NCBI RefSeq assembly: GCF_000379445.1
Contig: NZ_KB902272.1
Span: 1 to 64,000 of the forward strand
DNA length: 64,000 bases
Origin: Fangia hongkongensis FSC776 = DSM 21703
GTDB lineage: Bacteria > Pseudomonadota > Gammaproteobacteria > Francisellales > Francisellaceae
Direction of reading: 5' to 3'
In this document: in pieces, positions 33,587-43,537 of the stretch
How the letters are laid out: each line of letters starts with the position of its first letter
How positions within the stretch are numbered: the stretch's first letter is position 1
Made by a program: the position numbers and the translations under genes
Notes under the pieces: model-generated
Databases searched by the model: none
The model's input: the letters and a program-made list of their open reading frames with translations, nothing else
Told to the model about the DNA's origin: nothing

Positions 33587-34543
33587 ATGGCATTAGAGCA
33601 TCTGTTACACCCGACAAATATTAATTGTCAAGACAAGAATAATAAAAGCTCAAAGATTATACTTGAGCCATTAGAGCGTGGTTTTGGCTATACACTAGGG
33701 TTCGCATTGAAGCAAATTATGCTACAAGGACTGTCAGGTAGTGCGTTGGCAAAAGTGAAAATTAACAATGGCGTTGATGATGAGACAGCTAAGCTTGCTT
33801 GTCATGAAAGTTTGCCTGAGCTTTTATTAAACTTACAAGCAGTTGAGTTTAAGCTAGATGAAGGTGTTACTGAAGGTAGTTTAAGTATTGAGCTTTCTGG
33901 TAAATCTGGAGAGGTTTATGCTGGAGATTTAACAGTAAGTGAAGGTGTTGAAGTCCTAAATCCAGAAGTATTTATTTGTGCTTATGAAGGGAAAGGAAAG
34001 TTATCAATTGACGCGCTTATCGAGTCAGGTAGCGGATATCGTGCGACAGAAAAAACATTCGATAATGGTTATTTCTTGTTGGATGCTTCTTTTTCTCCAG
34101 TTGTGAGCTTCAATTATAATGTTGAAAATGCACGTGTAGCGCAAAAAACAGACCTTGATAAACTTGTGTTGGATGTGCAAACAGATGGCAGTCTTTCTCC
34201 TTCTGAGGCGTTAAGTCAGGCAGCGCAAAAGATTCAGACGCAAATGTCTGAAATTGTGGATGAAGATGAACTTGCTGAGCGTATGCATGTTGAGGAAGAG
34301 CCTCAAATCGATCCATTCTTATTGAAAACAGTTGAGGAGTTGGATTTAACCGTTCGCTCTGCAAACTGCTTGAAATCTGAAAATCTTCGCTATATTGGTG
34401 AGTTGGTACAAAAGACAGAATCAGAGTTAATGAAAACACCTAATTTCGGTAAAAAATCATTAACTGAAATCAAAGAGAAGCTTTCTTCATATGGCTACTC
34501 TCTTGGCACAATTGTTGATGATTGGCCAAAAGACTTATTATAA
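33587..34543 (+). CDS. RNA polymerase alpha subunit, divergent second type
   Basis: 318 residues. The N-terminal assembly domain is divergent: [20 protein letters not shown] keeps the family pattern, but Lys42-Gln43 replace the Arg-Arg pair of typical alpha (LGNALRRILL), and the following loop is rewritten. The C-terminal domain is well kept ([37 protein letters not shown]), including residues that contact UP-element DNA. No ribosomal protein genes surround it, unlike the usual rpoA. Francisella encodes two unequal alpha subunits, and this gene probably is the RpoA2 equivalent. No clear ribosome site precedes the ATG. Confidence 0.88.
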   Translation: MALEHLLHPTNINCQDKNNKSSKIILEPLERGFGYTLGFALKQIMLQGLSGSALAKVKINNGVDDETAKLACHESLPELLLNLQAVEFKLDEGVTEGSLSIELSGKSGEVYAGDLTVSEGVEVLNPEVFICAYEGKGKLSIDALIESGSGYRATEKTFDNGYFLLDASFSPVVSFNYNVENARVAQKTDLDKLVLDVQTDGSLSPSEALSQAAQKIQTQMSEIVDEDELAERMHVEEEPQIDPFLLKTVEELDLTVRSANCLKSENLRYIGELVQKTESELMKTPNFGKKSLTEIKEKLSSYGYSLGTIVDDWPKDLL

Positions 34544-34562
34544 AATTTCACTGATCAGTAAT

Positions 34563-34581
34563 ACCTCATATAGCATGAGGT
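34563..34581. terminator. Hairpin between convergent rpoA2 and rpiA
   Basis: ACCTCAT, loop ATAGC, ATGAGGT: a perfect 7-bp stem between two converging genes. The T-rich tail is poor on both sides, so it may end transcription only in part. Confidence 0.45.
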
Positions 34582-34656
34582 TATCATCTTTGCATATCTT
34601 ATCAATCACATAACCTAATTATTAGATCCACTATTTAGTCGTGTGAGCTTAGATTG

Positions 34657-35340
34657 TTATGATATTGTTTCAATCTGTCCATCTTGAGTTGCCATTAGAA
34701 TGACATCGGCGGGATTTGCGGCAAAGATGCCATTACAGACAACACCAACAATCTGGTTGATTTTATTTTCCATTTGCAGAGGGTTGTCTATTTTAAAGTT
34801 GTGAACATCAAGAATGATATTCCCATTATCAGTGGTCACACCTTCTCTATAGGCAGGCTGTCCACCTAGTTTGACAAGCTCTCTTGCCACATAACTTCTG
34901 GCTGCTGGAATGACCTCTACAGGGAGTGGGAAACTGCCAAGTTGTCTAACCAATTTGCTTTGATCGATAATACAAATAAATTTTTCACTTGATACTCGGC
35001 AGATCTTTTCGCGCGTTAAAGCAGCGCCGCCGCCTTTGATAAGCTCTCGGTATTTATTTGCCTCATCAGCGCCGTCGATATAAATATCCAGTTTATCAAT
35101 ATAATTTAGATCAACGACTTCAAATCCATGCGCTTTGAGTCTTCGTGTACTTTCTTCTGAGCTTGAAACAGTCAGGTTGATTTTTGATTTTATTTTTACC
35201 AGTTCATCAATAAAGTAATTCACTGTTGATCCCGTTCCAACACCAACATTCATGCCAGGGGTAATGTATTCAAGCGCTGATTGTGCTACTTTTAATTTCA
35301 TTTCATCTTGAGAGGGGTGAGCGTTTTTTTTAAACAACAT
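34657..35340 (-). CDS. rpiA: Ribose-5-phosphate isomerase A
   Basis: 227 residues, usual length. [18 protein letters not shown] binds the sugar phosphate, followed by [29 protein letters not shown] with the catalytic acid and Lys, and the C-terminal [18 protein letters not shown]. Interconverts ribose-5-phosphate and ribulose-5-phosphate in the pentose phosphate pathway. Confidence 0.97.
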   Translation of the reverse strand: MLFKKNAHPSQDEMKLKVAQSALEYITPGMNVGVGTGSTVNYFIDELVKIKSKINLTVSSSEESTRRLKAHGFEVVDLNYIDKLDIYIDGADEANKYRELIKGGGAALTREKICRVSSEKFICIIDQSKLVRQLGSFPLPVEVIPAARSYVARELVKLGGQPAYREGVTTDNGNIILDVHNFKIDNPLQMENKINQIVGVVCNGIFAANPADVILMATQDGQIETIS

Positions 35341-35518
35341 AACATTTCTTTGGGTATGATTTCTCGCAAGAAATATTGTGTCATATCTTTACAATAAAGA
35401 TCAAATAGAATATTGACTTAACGGTAAAGAAGCATTGGTGAGAGATAACTATTGCATGATTATTTGCTATATTGTAATTTGCACATGAGATGAAATAAAA
35501 CGATAAAGAGGTTGATTG

Positions 35519-37702
35519 ATGGTAGTGGTATTAATTGTTATTTTGGTTCTGATAGCGCTGGCTTTAGGCTCTTTGTTTCTATGGCCCAATAAAACACTAA
35601 GATATTTAATGCAGGTTAAAAGTCGTCAGCGTTATATGTGTAACTTTCACCATGTTAATTATGTGCCAGAAAACACCTCTGCCATTGTCATTAGTAATAA
35701 AGTAAATTTGTTCTTAGCAACCTTGTTAAGACAAATAGCAAAACAAAAAGTCACAGTGATTCTAGAATACAAAAACCCACCTGATAAATTAACGAGTTTT
35801 TTGTTAAAAAGGGCAGGCATTGATATTCTAGCGCAACGCTTTATGGGCTCGTGGTCCAAAGAGGGTATTTTGCTTTGTGATCAAAATGATTATGCTGAAG
35901 CCGCAAAACTACACCATCATATTATTCCACTTCAAGTCTGCGGGTTTGAATGTATTAAATACAACAAAGGTAAAAATGTACCACAATGGCTTCATCTGGG
36001 TTTTTTTGATCCTATCTCACAGAATATGGGAGATAAGGAGCTAAAGGATCATTTGGCAGCTAAAAATATCTATGCATGGGAGCGTTATATTTCTCTTATG
36101 CCTGCCATTCCTGAGGTATGGATCAAGCAGGCAAAAGCAAGAAAGGGAAAAAAAGTTATTGCTGATTCTACTGGGGTTGAGCTTAGCTCTGAGCGGATGC
36201 TTGTTGGCACGTTAGCATTGTCACAGACGATTGAACCTTTACTTCGTGAACAAGAGCGTGTCGGAATCTGCTTGCCACCTAGCGTTGGCGGATCTATGGC
36301 GATGATGTGTGCTTTTATTTTAGGTAAAACCATTGTCAATTTGAATTATACTGCCTCGCAAAAAGCATTAGATGCAGCCATTAATGAATCCAATATCAAA
36401 ACGATTATTACATCGGGGCGCTTTATTGAGCAACTCAAGAAAAAAGGGTTTTTTCTTGAAGAAGTATTTAGTCAGAGTAATATTATTCTTTTAGAGGATA
36501 TCAAGCAGCAAATAGATAAATTCACGCTTATTAAGTTTCTTTTAACGGTTAAGCTATCAAGTGCAGAGAGTTTGATTCGTAAGTATGTAAAACATGTCTC
36601 AACGGAGCATACAGCCGCAATTTTGTTTAGTAGCGGTAGTGAGGGAAAACCAAAAGGGGTGATGCTGAGTCATAAAAATATTTTGGGTAATATTAAGCAA
36701 TCAATGATTATTCTTGGCGCAAAATCAGATGATTCTATCTTAAGTATCTTGCCTATTTTTCATGCCTTTGGTATGACAGCGACAACGCTTTTGCCACTAC
36801 TGGAAGGGGTGTTTATGATTTGCCATCCAGATCCAACAGATGCACAAGTTTTAGGTGAGCTTGCAGAAAAATATAAACCCACTATCTTATGTGGAACTTC
36901 TACTTTCTTTAGGATGTATTCTCGCTCAAGGCAGCTAGCATCTGAGCAGTTCTCGTCACTTAATTTCGTTGTGGCAGGTGCAGAGAAGTTACTGCCTGAA
37001 GTGAGAGCCATGTTTGAGAAAAAGTTTAATAAGGTCATTTATGAAGGTTATGGCACAACAGAGCTATCTCCTGTGGCCTCAGTCAATCAGCCAGATGAAG
37101 ATGGCAGAATCAATAATAAAATAGGCACAGTTGGCAGCTCTGTCTTGGGTGGCCGATTTATGATTATTGACCCAGATACAAAAGAAGAGTTGCCAGTTGG
37201 GGAAGCCGGAATGATCACTTTTGGTGGGGTGAATGTTATGCAAGGGTATTTGCATAATATAGAGAAAACAGATGAGGTGATTTTTAAGCGAAATCGTATT
37301 CGTTGGTATCAAACAGGTGATAAAGGCTCACTGGATGAAGAGGGTTATTTAACCATTCTTGATCGTTACTCTCGTTTTGCTAAGTTAGGCGGTGAGATGG
37401 TGAGCCTATCTGCTGTTGAAAGTGAGATTATTCAGCTTTTAGGCGTTGATGATGAGGAAGCTGAAGTGCTTGCAGTGTCAACACCAGATATTAAAAAAGG
37501 GGAAAAAATCTCCTTGCTATATACTATGGATAGAGATGCAGAAGAACTAAGATCGCTTGTTAAATCTTCTGGTATGAATAACCTTTTAAAACCTCAAGCA
37601 TTTTTCAAAGTAGAGAGTATTCCTAAGCTTGGCTCTGGAAAAACAGATTTTGCAGCAGCTAAAACATTAACACTTGAGCTATTGAAGCAAGCTGATGCAT
37701 AA
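35519..37702 (+). CDS. Aas-like acyl-ACP synthetase with degenerate acyltransferase domain
   Basis: 727 residues from the ATG at 35519 (AGAGG upstream); length matches E. coli Aas. An N-terminal membrane span (VVLIVILVLIALALGSLFL) precedes a PlsC-like region of ~200 residues. There the expected catalytic N-H-x4-D reads SNKVNLFL, so both the His and the Asp are lost. The second part is a complete AMP-binding enzyme: AILFSSGSEGKPKGVMLSHKN, YEGYGTTELSPV, RWYQTGDKGSLDEEGYL and a C-terminal Lys (LGSGKTDF). It probably activates fatty acids or lyso-phospholipid-derived acyl groups, without the transferase step. Confidence 0.8.
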   Translation: MVVVLIVILVLIALALGSLFLWPNKTLRYLMQVKSRQRYMCNFHHVNYVPENTSAIVISNKVNLFLATLLRQIAKQKVTVILEYKNPPDKLTSFLLKRAGIDILAQRFMGSWSKEGILLCDQNDYAEAAKLHHHIIPLQVCGFECIKYNKGKNVPQWLHLGFFDPISQNMGDKELKDHLAAKNIYAWERYISLMPAIPEVWIKQAKARKGKKVIADSTGVELSSERMLVGTLALSQTIEPLLREQERVGICLPPSVGGSMAMMCAFILGKTIVNLNYTASQKALDAAINESNIKTIITSGRFIEQLKKKGFFLEEVFSQSNIILLEDIKQQIDKFTLIKFLLTVKLSSAESLIRKYVKHVSTEHTAAILFSSGSEGKPKGVMLSHKNILGNIKQSMIILGAKSDDSILSILPIFHAFGMTATTLLPLLEGVFMICHPDPTDAQVLGELAEKYKPTILCGTSTFFRMYSRSRQLASEQFSSLNFVVAGAEKLLPEVRAMFEKKFNKVIYEGYGTTELSPVASVNQPDEDGRINNKIGTVGSSVLGGRFMIIDPDTKEELPVGEAGMITFGGVNVMQGYLHNIEKTDEVIFKRNRIRWYQTGDKGSLDEEGYLTILDRYSRFAKLGGEMVSLSAVESEIIQLLGVDDEEAEVLAVSTPDIKKGEKISLLYTMDRDAEELRSLVKSSGMNNLLKPQAFFKVESIPKLGSGKTDFAAAKTLTLELLKQADA

Positions 37703-37721
37703 TCATAGAGAAAAAGAAATC

Positions 37722-39080
37722 TTAGAAGGCACTTAATGCATTTGGCGTACCAAGTCCTGTAACAAGATCATATCCTTTTCCTGCGCTTTCGCCAAGTTGG
37801 TTGTCCCCAGAGGTAACATCATAAATATTATTGATATTTTGAGCTGAGTAGAGCTTTCCAAGTAGCGCGTTTGTGCTTTGTGAAACACCTTGAGAGGCAA
37901 TCATTGCAGCAAGGAGAGGGGCTGCCTCACTGGTGCCACCAATACCGATCCACTTTCCTTGAGAATAAATAGCAATTGGGCTTTTTACCTCATCGGCATT
38001 TGCCGAAATATCAGGTGTGCCACGCTTCCCATTTACAATGGAATTGACTTGCTGGTTTGATGATTGATAGGATGGTTCAGGTTCATATTGACTGGTGCCG
38101 CCACTTCCACCTCCTTTCCCAGGTTGATCTCCGCCACCATCATCCCAAGCAATTTGTGAAACCTCAGCATTTGAGCGAACGATTGCAGTGCCGCCTGCGG
38201 CAACAACATTGGGTGAGGTAGCAGGATAGCCAGACTGCCTGCCATCATCGCCTGTTGAGGCAACATATACAACATTAGGCGTGGTAAAATCATTATCTTG
38301 TTGACTGTCAGCGCTTGTTTCTTGACCGCCCCAGCTCATGGAAACGACACCGCCTCCAGCTTGTGATACAAGATCTGAAGCTTTCTGAACGGCAGCGTAC
38401 AGATCACTATCATTTGCACTTGCTGCCTCGACAAGGATAATATGTGCCTGTGGCAGAAGTGCATGTACAGATTGAACATCAAGGTCAATTTCATCACTCC
38501 ATCCAAGGTCCTGAATATTTGAAGTCATGGGGACGATTTGAATTTGTGTGCTAGGTAAATTAAATTCTTTGGAGTAAGTATCGAGATTGGCTTGTACGTT
38601 TGAGTCACTGCCAGCATCTACAATTGCTACTGTTTGTCCTTTTCCTAAATTGGATGTTGTTGTTACTTTAAGCGGATTACAATCTGACGTTTGACGGGGA
38701 ACCAAATTATAGACACAGGCTAATGATGCGGGTGTCTCAGCATTTTTACCGTTGGAAATCTGTACAGGATCAGGTGCAGTCACTGCTTGTGTTTTTGCCA
38801 CTGCAATTTGTGGCTTTTTTACATTTTGCACCAGCTCAATGTTTGTATGTGCATACTGTGTGTTTGCACTGTTTTCTGTACTATAGAGTGATGTTGCACC
38901 TGAAGCTTGTGCTTGGGATTGGTTGCTTCCAGAAAAATCAGATGCCGGCTCATAAACCTCAACACCGTTTACTGTTTTCGTGCGCCCACCATTTGTGTGA
39001 GTGGTAACACCTGTTGCATAAGCTGTGCTCATTCCCATTATTGCTGCTACGGAAGATAGCATAATATATTTTACTTTCAT
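37722..39080 (-). CDS. Secreted S53-family (sedolisin) serine-carboxyl peptidase
   Basis: 452 residues. Signal peptide MKVKYIMLSSVAAIMGMSTA-YA, then a Ser/Thr/Gln-rich stretch of about 100 residues. The catalytic set is visible: Glu197 and Asp201 (SDEIDLDVQ), the oxyanion Asp in ASTGDDG (278/279), and Ser384 in GIGGTSEAAP. The calcium site is DVTSGDN...GYDLVTGLGTPN at the end. The usual large activation pro-domain of about 180 residues is missing or very short. Family enzymes work at acid pH, outside the cell. Monocistronic. Confidence 0.85.
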   Translation of the reverse strand: MKVKYIMLSSVAAIMGMSTAYATGVTTHTNGGRTKTVNGVEVYEPASDFSGSNQSQAQASGATSLYSTENSANTQYAHTNIELVQNVKKPQIAVAKTQAVTAPDPVQISNGKNAETPASLACVYNLVPRQTSDCNPLKVTTTSNLGKGQTVAIVDAGSDSNVQANLDTYSKEFNLPSTQIQIVPMTSNIQDLGWSDEIDLDVQSVHALLPQAHIILVEAASANDSDLYAAVQKASDLVSQAGGGVVSMSWGGQETSADSQQDNDFTTPNVVYVASTGDDGRQSGYPATSPNVVAAGGTAIVRSNAEVSQIAWDDGGGDQPGKGGGSGGTSQYEPEPSYQSSNQQVNSIVNGKRGTPDISANADEVKSPIAIYSQGKWIGIGGTSEAAPLLAAMIASQGVSQSTNALLGKLYSAQNINNIYDVTSGDNQLGESAGKGYDLVTGLGTPNALSAF

Positions 39081-39180
39081 AGATAACCTCTTCTATATTA
39101 AATTGTTTAGCGACGCATTAACCAGTTTACGCCGATATTTTTCCCTTTGTATGTTTCAGTATGGTATCAGTGAGTATTAT

Positions 39181-39221
39181 TTTTGATACATAAGAGGCTT
39201 TGTGTAACAATTTTGATACAT
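39181..39221. repeat. Direct repeat TTTTGATACAT, 30-bp period
   Basis: Two exact 11-base copies at 39181-39191 and 39211-39221 in the gap of about 205 bases before the S53 peptidase gene. They face the same way, three helical turns apart, about 100-140 bases before the start. They may be activator or repressor half-sites. Confidence 0.3.
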
Positions 39222-39286
39222 GAAATGTCGCTGAGCTTAATAAGTTTGAATGCTATGAAGCAGTTTGAAAGCGAGCTGTATGCTAT

Positions 39287-40876
39287 TTAAAAAGTACTGG
39301 AATTGGCTTGTTCCCAGTATTTTTTATATTGCTCTGGGAGCGTATCTTTATTTAGGAAGGAGTCTTTTTGAACATAGTGGTAGACTTCATCAAGAGATTT
39401 AACACTTTGCTCATCGATTCTACGCATAACACGAGAGGGGGTAAGCTCTGCTGGATCTTTTAATCCCATTGCACCCACAATCTCTGTGAAACTTTTAACA
39501 GTAGCCTTATGAAAACGATATACGCGCTCTTTTTTATCATCGATATCAAGTGCGCGATACAGGCGTGGATTTTGAGTGGCAACACCAGTAGGGCAGGTAT
39601 TTCTATCGCATTGTTTTGATTGAATACAGCCTAAAGAGAGCATCATTGCTCGAGCGCTATTAATTAAATCAGCGCCAAGGGCAATTCTTTTTACAATATC
39701 AAAACCATTGGCAGTTTTTCCACTGGCAATGATTTTAATATGCTCACGAATGCCAGAGCCAACCAGTGCATTGTGAACAAATGCAATTGCATCCTCAAGC
39801 GGCACACCAATGTAGTTGACATACTCTTCAGGTGCTGCGCCCGTTCCACCTTCGGCACCATCAACTGTAATAAAATCAGGATAAATCTGCGTTTTAATCA
39901 TTGCTTTACAAATAGCAAAAAACTCTGTTTTTCGACCAATACATAGTTTAAATCCAATCGGTTTGCCACCGGAGAGTTCTCTTAGTTTTTGAATAAATTG
40001 ACATAAGGTCTCTGGAGAGTTAAAAGCGGTGTGAGCAGGCGGAGATAAGACATCCTCTCCCATTGGCACATCACGGATTTTGGCAATTTCAGGGGTTAGC
40101 TTCTCTTTAGGTAAAACCCCACCATGCGCAGGCTTTGCACCTTGTGAAAGTTTAATCTCGATCATTTTAATCTCATCAAGGGCCGCTTGCTTTTGAAACT
40201 TTTCAGGACAAAACTTTCCTTCTTTTGTACGAAAGCCAAAATAGCCTGTCCCAATTTGCAAGGTAATATCACCACCTTGAAGATGGAATTTAGTTAGGCC
40301 GCCTTCGCCTGTGTTGTGGCAAAATCCGCCAAGTTTCGCACCTTTATTTAGCGCAATAATGGCATTTTTAGACAGCGCTCCATAGCTCATGGCAGAGATA
40401 TTCAAGCAAGATGCAAGATAGGGTTTTGTGCACTGATGGTTACCAATATGAATGCGAGGGTTGACATCTTTTGGGTGAACGGGAGAGAGTGAGTGCAATA
40501 CCCACTCATATCCGGGCTTGGTAATGTCTCTTTCTGTACCAAATGGTAGGGTATCTTCAAGGCCTTTAGCGCGTTCATAAATTAACGTTCTGGTTTGTCT
40601 GTCAAAGGGTCTTTCACTTTCATCTGTAGCAATAAAATATTGCTGAATTTCAGGGCGGAAAAACTCAAGAATAAAGCGCATATGACCCAGAATAGGGAAG
40701 TTTCTTAGAATAGTGTGCTTTTTTTGAGTGACATCATAAATGGCAACAAGTGCAAGCAAAATTAAAAATATCGCGATCATATGCATGCTATGCCATAGCG
40801 TTAAGATGCCAAGGATAATGAGTAGAACAATACCAAATCCGATATACCACTTTCTTCGCTCTGAAATGTGAAACAT
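39287..40876 (-). CDS. FMN-binding glutamate synthase-like protein, membrane-anchored
   Basis: 529 residues. Two N-terminal membrane spans (residues ~10-45) are followed by a domain like the central FMN domain of GltB. ISAMSYGALSKNAI, HNTGEGGLTKFH, KPAHGGVLPKEKLTPEIA and TVDGAEGGTGAAPEEY are conserved. The Fe-S ligands are in GCIQSKQCDRNTCPTG. It lacks the glutaminase domain, so it cannot be a complete glutamate synthase. The true electron donor and substrate are not known for this group. Confidence 0.85.
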   Translation of the reverse strand: MFHISERRKWYIGFGIVLLIILGILTLWHSMHMIAIFLILLALVAIYDVTQKKHTILRNFPILGHMRFILEFFRPEIQQYFIATDESERPFDRQTRTLIYERAKGLEDTLPFGTERDITKPGYEWVLHSLSPVHPKDVNPRIHIGNHQCTKPYLASCLNISAMSYGALSKNAIIALNKGAKLGGFCHNTGEGGLTKFHLQGGDITLQIGTGYFGFRTKEGKFCPEKFQKQAALDEIKMIEIKLSQGAKPAHGGVLPKEKLTPEIAKIRDVPMGEDVLSPPAHTAFNSPETLCQFIQKLRELSGGKPIGFKLCIGRKTEFFAICKAMIKTQIYPDFITVDGAEGGTGAAPEEYVNYIGVPLEDAIAFVHNALVGSGIREHIKIIASGKTANGFDIVKRIALGADLINSARAMMLSLGCIQSKQCDRNTCPTGVATQNPRLYRALDIDDKKERVYRFHKATVKSFTEIVGAMGLKDPAELTPSRVMRRIDEQSVKSLDEVYHYVQKDSFLNKDTLPEQYKKYWEQANSSTF

Positions 40877-41191
40877 GATTGTAATTTTCCTTCTTTAGAG
40901 ATAGTCACATTTACAGATGATAGTGATTTGCGAGGAAAACTCAAATAAGACAGGCAGTTATTATGTGAAAGCACCTTCCTCTTTGCTTCAGCGTGGATAG
41001 CAAAAAATAATGATCTCTGGATGTGATGTTGTCTATTGTACATTAGGAAAATATAAAGGCAGCGTGTTATTGATAGCAAAATGATGGAATGAATAAAACA
41101 GATTTATTTCTTTAGCGTGCACGACGAGCTATGGTAAAATACGCAGTACCTTTTTGATAATAATTTTACAAAAGTGCCGGAGTAAAAGAAA
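40877..41191. other. Intergenic region before pdxS
   Basis: 315 bases between the divergent GltB-like gene and pdxS. A CCGGAG ribosome site lies at the pdxS end, and AT-rich stretches could hold promoters for both directions (GGTAAAAT near 41130). No hairpin, repeat or coding sequence stands out. Confidence 0.4.
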
Positions 41192-42073
41192 ATGAATGAA
41201 AGATTTGAAATTAACGTAGGCTTGGCTGAGATGCTAAAAGGCGGCGTGATTATGGATGTTGTGACAGCTGAACAGGCTAAAATTGCTGAAAAATCTGGCG
41301 CGGTTGCTGTGATGGCATTGGAAAGAGTACCTGCGGATATTCGACAAGACGGTGGTGTGGCCAGAATGTCTGACCCACGTTTAATTAAGGAAATTCAAGA
41401 TGCTGTTAGCATTCCTGTTATGGCAAAGGTACGTATTGGTCACTTTGTTGAAGCGCAGATTTTAGAGGCGCTTGGTATTGACTTTATTGATGAAAGTGAG
41501 GTCTTAACGCCAGCGGATGATGCAAATCATATCTATAAGCATGATTTTAAAGTTCCTTTCGTTTGCGGTTGTAGTAATCTTGGTGAAGCGCTTCGCAGAA
41601 TTGGCGAGGGAGCTGCGCTTATTCGCACAAAAGGTGAAGCAGGAACAGGTGATGTTATCCAAGCGGTTAAGCAAATGCGTTTAATCAATAAGCAAATGAA
41701 AGAAGTGCAACAAGCGGATAAAAGTGAGCTTATGGCGATCGCTAAAAACTTAGCGGCACCATTTAATCTTGTAGAATATGTTCATGCACATGGTAAACTG
41801 CCAGTGCCGAACTTCTCTGCCGGCGGCATTGCAACACCAGCAGATGCAGCCATGATGATGCAACTTGGTGCTGAAACGGTATTTGTTGGCTCTGGGATAT
41901 TTAAATCATCTAATCCTGAAAAGCGCGCAGAGGCAATTGTAAGCGCAGCAACACATTACAATGATCCACATATGTTGGCAAAAGTTTCTGAAAACTTAGG
42001 TGCGCCAATGACTGGAATTAACTGTGATTCACTTTTACCGCATGAGATATTCTCTGACAGGGCTGATGCATAA
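41192..42073 (+). CDS. pdxS: Pyridoxal 5'-phosphate synthase, PdxS subunit
   Basis: 293 residues, highly conserved. [41 protein letters not shown], the catalytic Lys in [14 protein letters not shown], and [20 protein letters not shown] are the family blocks. PdxS condenses ribose-5-phosphate, glyceraldehyde-3-phosphate and ammonia from PdxT into PLP. The start of pdxT follows immediately after its stop. Confidence 0.98.
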   Translation: MNERFEINVGLAEMLKGGVIMDVVTAEQAKIAEKSGAVAVMALERVPADIRQDGGVARMSDPRLIKEIQDAVSIPVMAKVRIGHFVEAQILEALGIDFIDESEVLTPADDANHIYKHDFKVPFVCGCSNLGEALRRIGEGAALIRTKGEAGTGDVIQAVKQMRLINKQMKEVQQADKSELMAIAKNLAAPFNLVEYVHAHGKLPVPNFSAGGIATPADAAMMMQLGAETVFVGSGIFKSSNPEKRAEAIVSAATHYNDPHMLAKVSENLGAPMTGINCDSLLPHEIFSDRADA

Positions 42074-42628
42074 ATGAAAACAGTTGGTGTCTTAGCGCTT
42101 CAAGGCGCTTATCATGCACATCAAAAGAAAATCCAATCACTTGGCTATGAGTGTATATTAATCAAAACTTTAGCTGAACTTGAGTCGGTGGATGCGCTTA
42201 TATTGCCAGGTGGTGAAAGTACCGCGATGAGCTATCTTTTGAAAAAGGATGGTCTTTGGGAGAGGTTACAAAAAAGGGTGCTAGAGGTGCCTGTTTTGGC
42301 AACTTGTGCAGGGGTTATCTTGCTTCAATCACTTGGTGCGTTTGATATCGATGTCATTAGAAATGGTTATGGTCCGCAACTAGCAAGTGGCATATTTCCA
42401 CTTGAGTCTTGCGTGGATGGAAAAGCGATAAGGCTAGATGGTTTTTTCATTCGCGCGCCAATTATTGATCGCATTAAGGATGACTCCATCACAACGCTTG
42501 CCAGTTATCAAAATAAGCCGGTATTAATTCAAAAAAATAAGATGATTGCGGCCACGTTTCACCCCGAGTTATCGGATAGTAGTTTTGTTCATAAGCTTTT
42601 CTGCCAGCAATTTAAAGTATCTAGTTGA
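42074..42628 (+). CDS. pdxT: Pyridoxal 5'-phosphate synthase, glutaminase subunit
   Basis: 184 residues. VLALQGAYHAHQKKIQSLG, LILPGGESTAMSYLL, the nucleophile Cys in LATCAGVILL, and His-Glu in AATFHPELSD form a class I glutaminase triad. It delivers ammonia to PdxS in a 12+12 complex. Directly adjacent to pdxS with no gap. Confidence 0.97.
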   Translation: MKTVGVLALQGAYHAHQKKIQSLGYECILIKTLAELESVDALILPGGESTAMSYLLKKDGLWERLQKRVLEVPVLATCAGVILLQSLGAFDIDVIRNGYGPQLASGIFPLESCVDGKAIRLDGFFIRAPIIDRIKDDSITTLASYQNKPVLIQKNKMIAATFHPELSDSSFVHKLFCQQFKVSS

Positions 42629-42691
42629 GCTGAACTATAATGCGTAAAACTACTTCATTTTTATACCTTTACTGTAAGTAAAAATCATATT

Positions 42692-43537
42692 TTACTTGGA
42701 GTCTGACTGTAGTTTTAAACTCTGACAGGTTTGACAAAAAAAAGTGTTTCGTTGTGCAATCACTTCAGCTGTAATAGGTGTGTTGCAAATCTTGCATGGC
42801 TTATTTTTTCGCCCATATACATGTAATGACTGAGAAAAATATCCCGGTTTCCCTTCTGCGTTTTTATAATCTTTCAAGGTGGTGCCACCTTCAGCAATTG
42901 CCTTTTTTAAAGTCTTTTTAATCTTACAAACTAAGGCATTATAATCATTCAAAGTTAGACAATTTGCTTTTTTATTGGGGTGGATTTTAGCTAAAAATAA
43001 GCTCTCACAGGCATAGATATTGCCAACGCCTACCACGATTTGATTGCTCATAATCGCAGTTTTAATGCTTTGTTTTTTATGCGCTAATTTTTGTTGCAGA
43101 TAGTTGCTGTTAAAATCAGAAGATAAAGGCTCTGGACCATAGTTTTTAAAACATGGATGTTCAAGAGGGTTATTGTCAGTCATAATCCAGTAGCCAAAGC
43201 GTCTAGGGTCATTGTAAAAAAGGGTAGTATTATTATCTAGCTTTAGCACAATATGATCGTGTTTTTGATGATAATATTGATCAGAGTCATTGACTTGTAA
43301 AGAGCCAGACATCCCTAGATGAATAATGGTGGATATATTGTTATCCAAAGAAAGAATTAAATGTTTCCCACGGCGAGATACTGAAAGAATTTCTCTCCCT
43401 TGTAGCTTTTGTTTGAGCAAAGGGTCAATCGGATATCTTAAGTTTTGCCGATGGGGGGTTGCTGAGAGAATTTTTGTATTAAGAATATGATTTTGAATAC
43501 CATTTTTAACTGTTTCAACTTCAGGTAATTCAGGCAT
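42692..43537 (-). CDS. mutM: Formamidopyrimidine-DNA glycosylase
   Basis: 281 residues. The start must be 43537, because the mature N-terminal Pro2 (MPELPEVETV) is the catalytic amine; an open frame upstream to 43591 is not used. Glu3, a Lys in SRRGKHLILSL and a C-terminal zinc finger (CKICNTPIT...FFCQTCQ) complete the active enzyme. Excises 8-oxoguanine and ring-opened purines. The start overlaps the end of the small exported protein gene by 8 bases. Confidence 0.96.
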   Translation of the reverse strand: MPELPEVETVKNGIQNHILNTKILSATPHRQNLRYPIDPLLKQKLQGREILSVSRRGKHLILSLDNNISTIIHLGMSGSLQVNDSDQYYHQKHDHIVLKLDNNTTLFYNDPRRFGYWIMTDNNPLEHPCFKNYGPEPLSSDFNSNYLQQKLAHKKQSIKTAIMSNQIVVGVGNIYACESLFLAKIHPNKKANCLTLNDYNALVCKIKKTLKKAIAEGGTTLKDYKNAEGKPGYFSQSLHVYGRKNKPCKICNTPITAEVIAQRNTFFCQTCQSLKLQSDSK

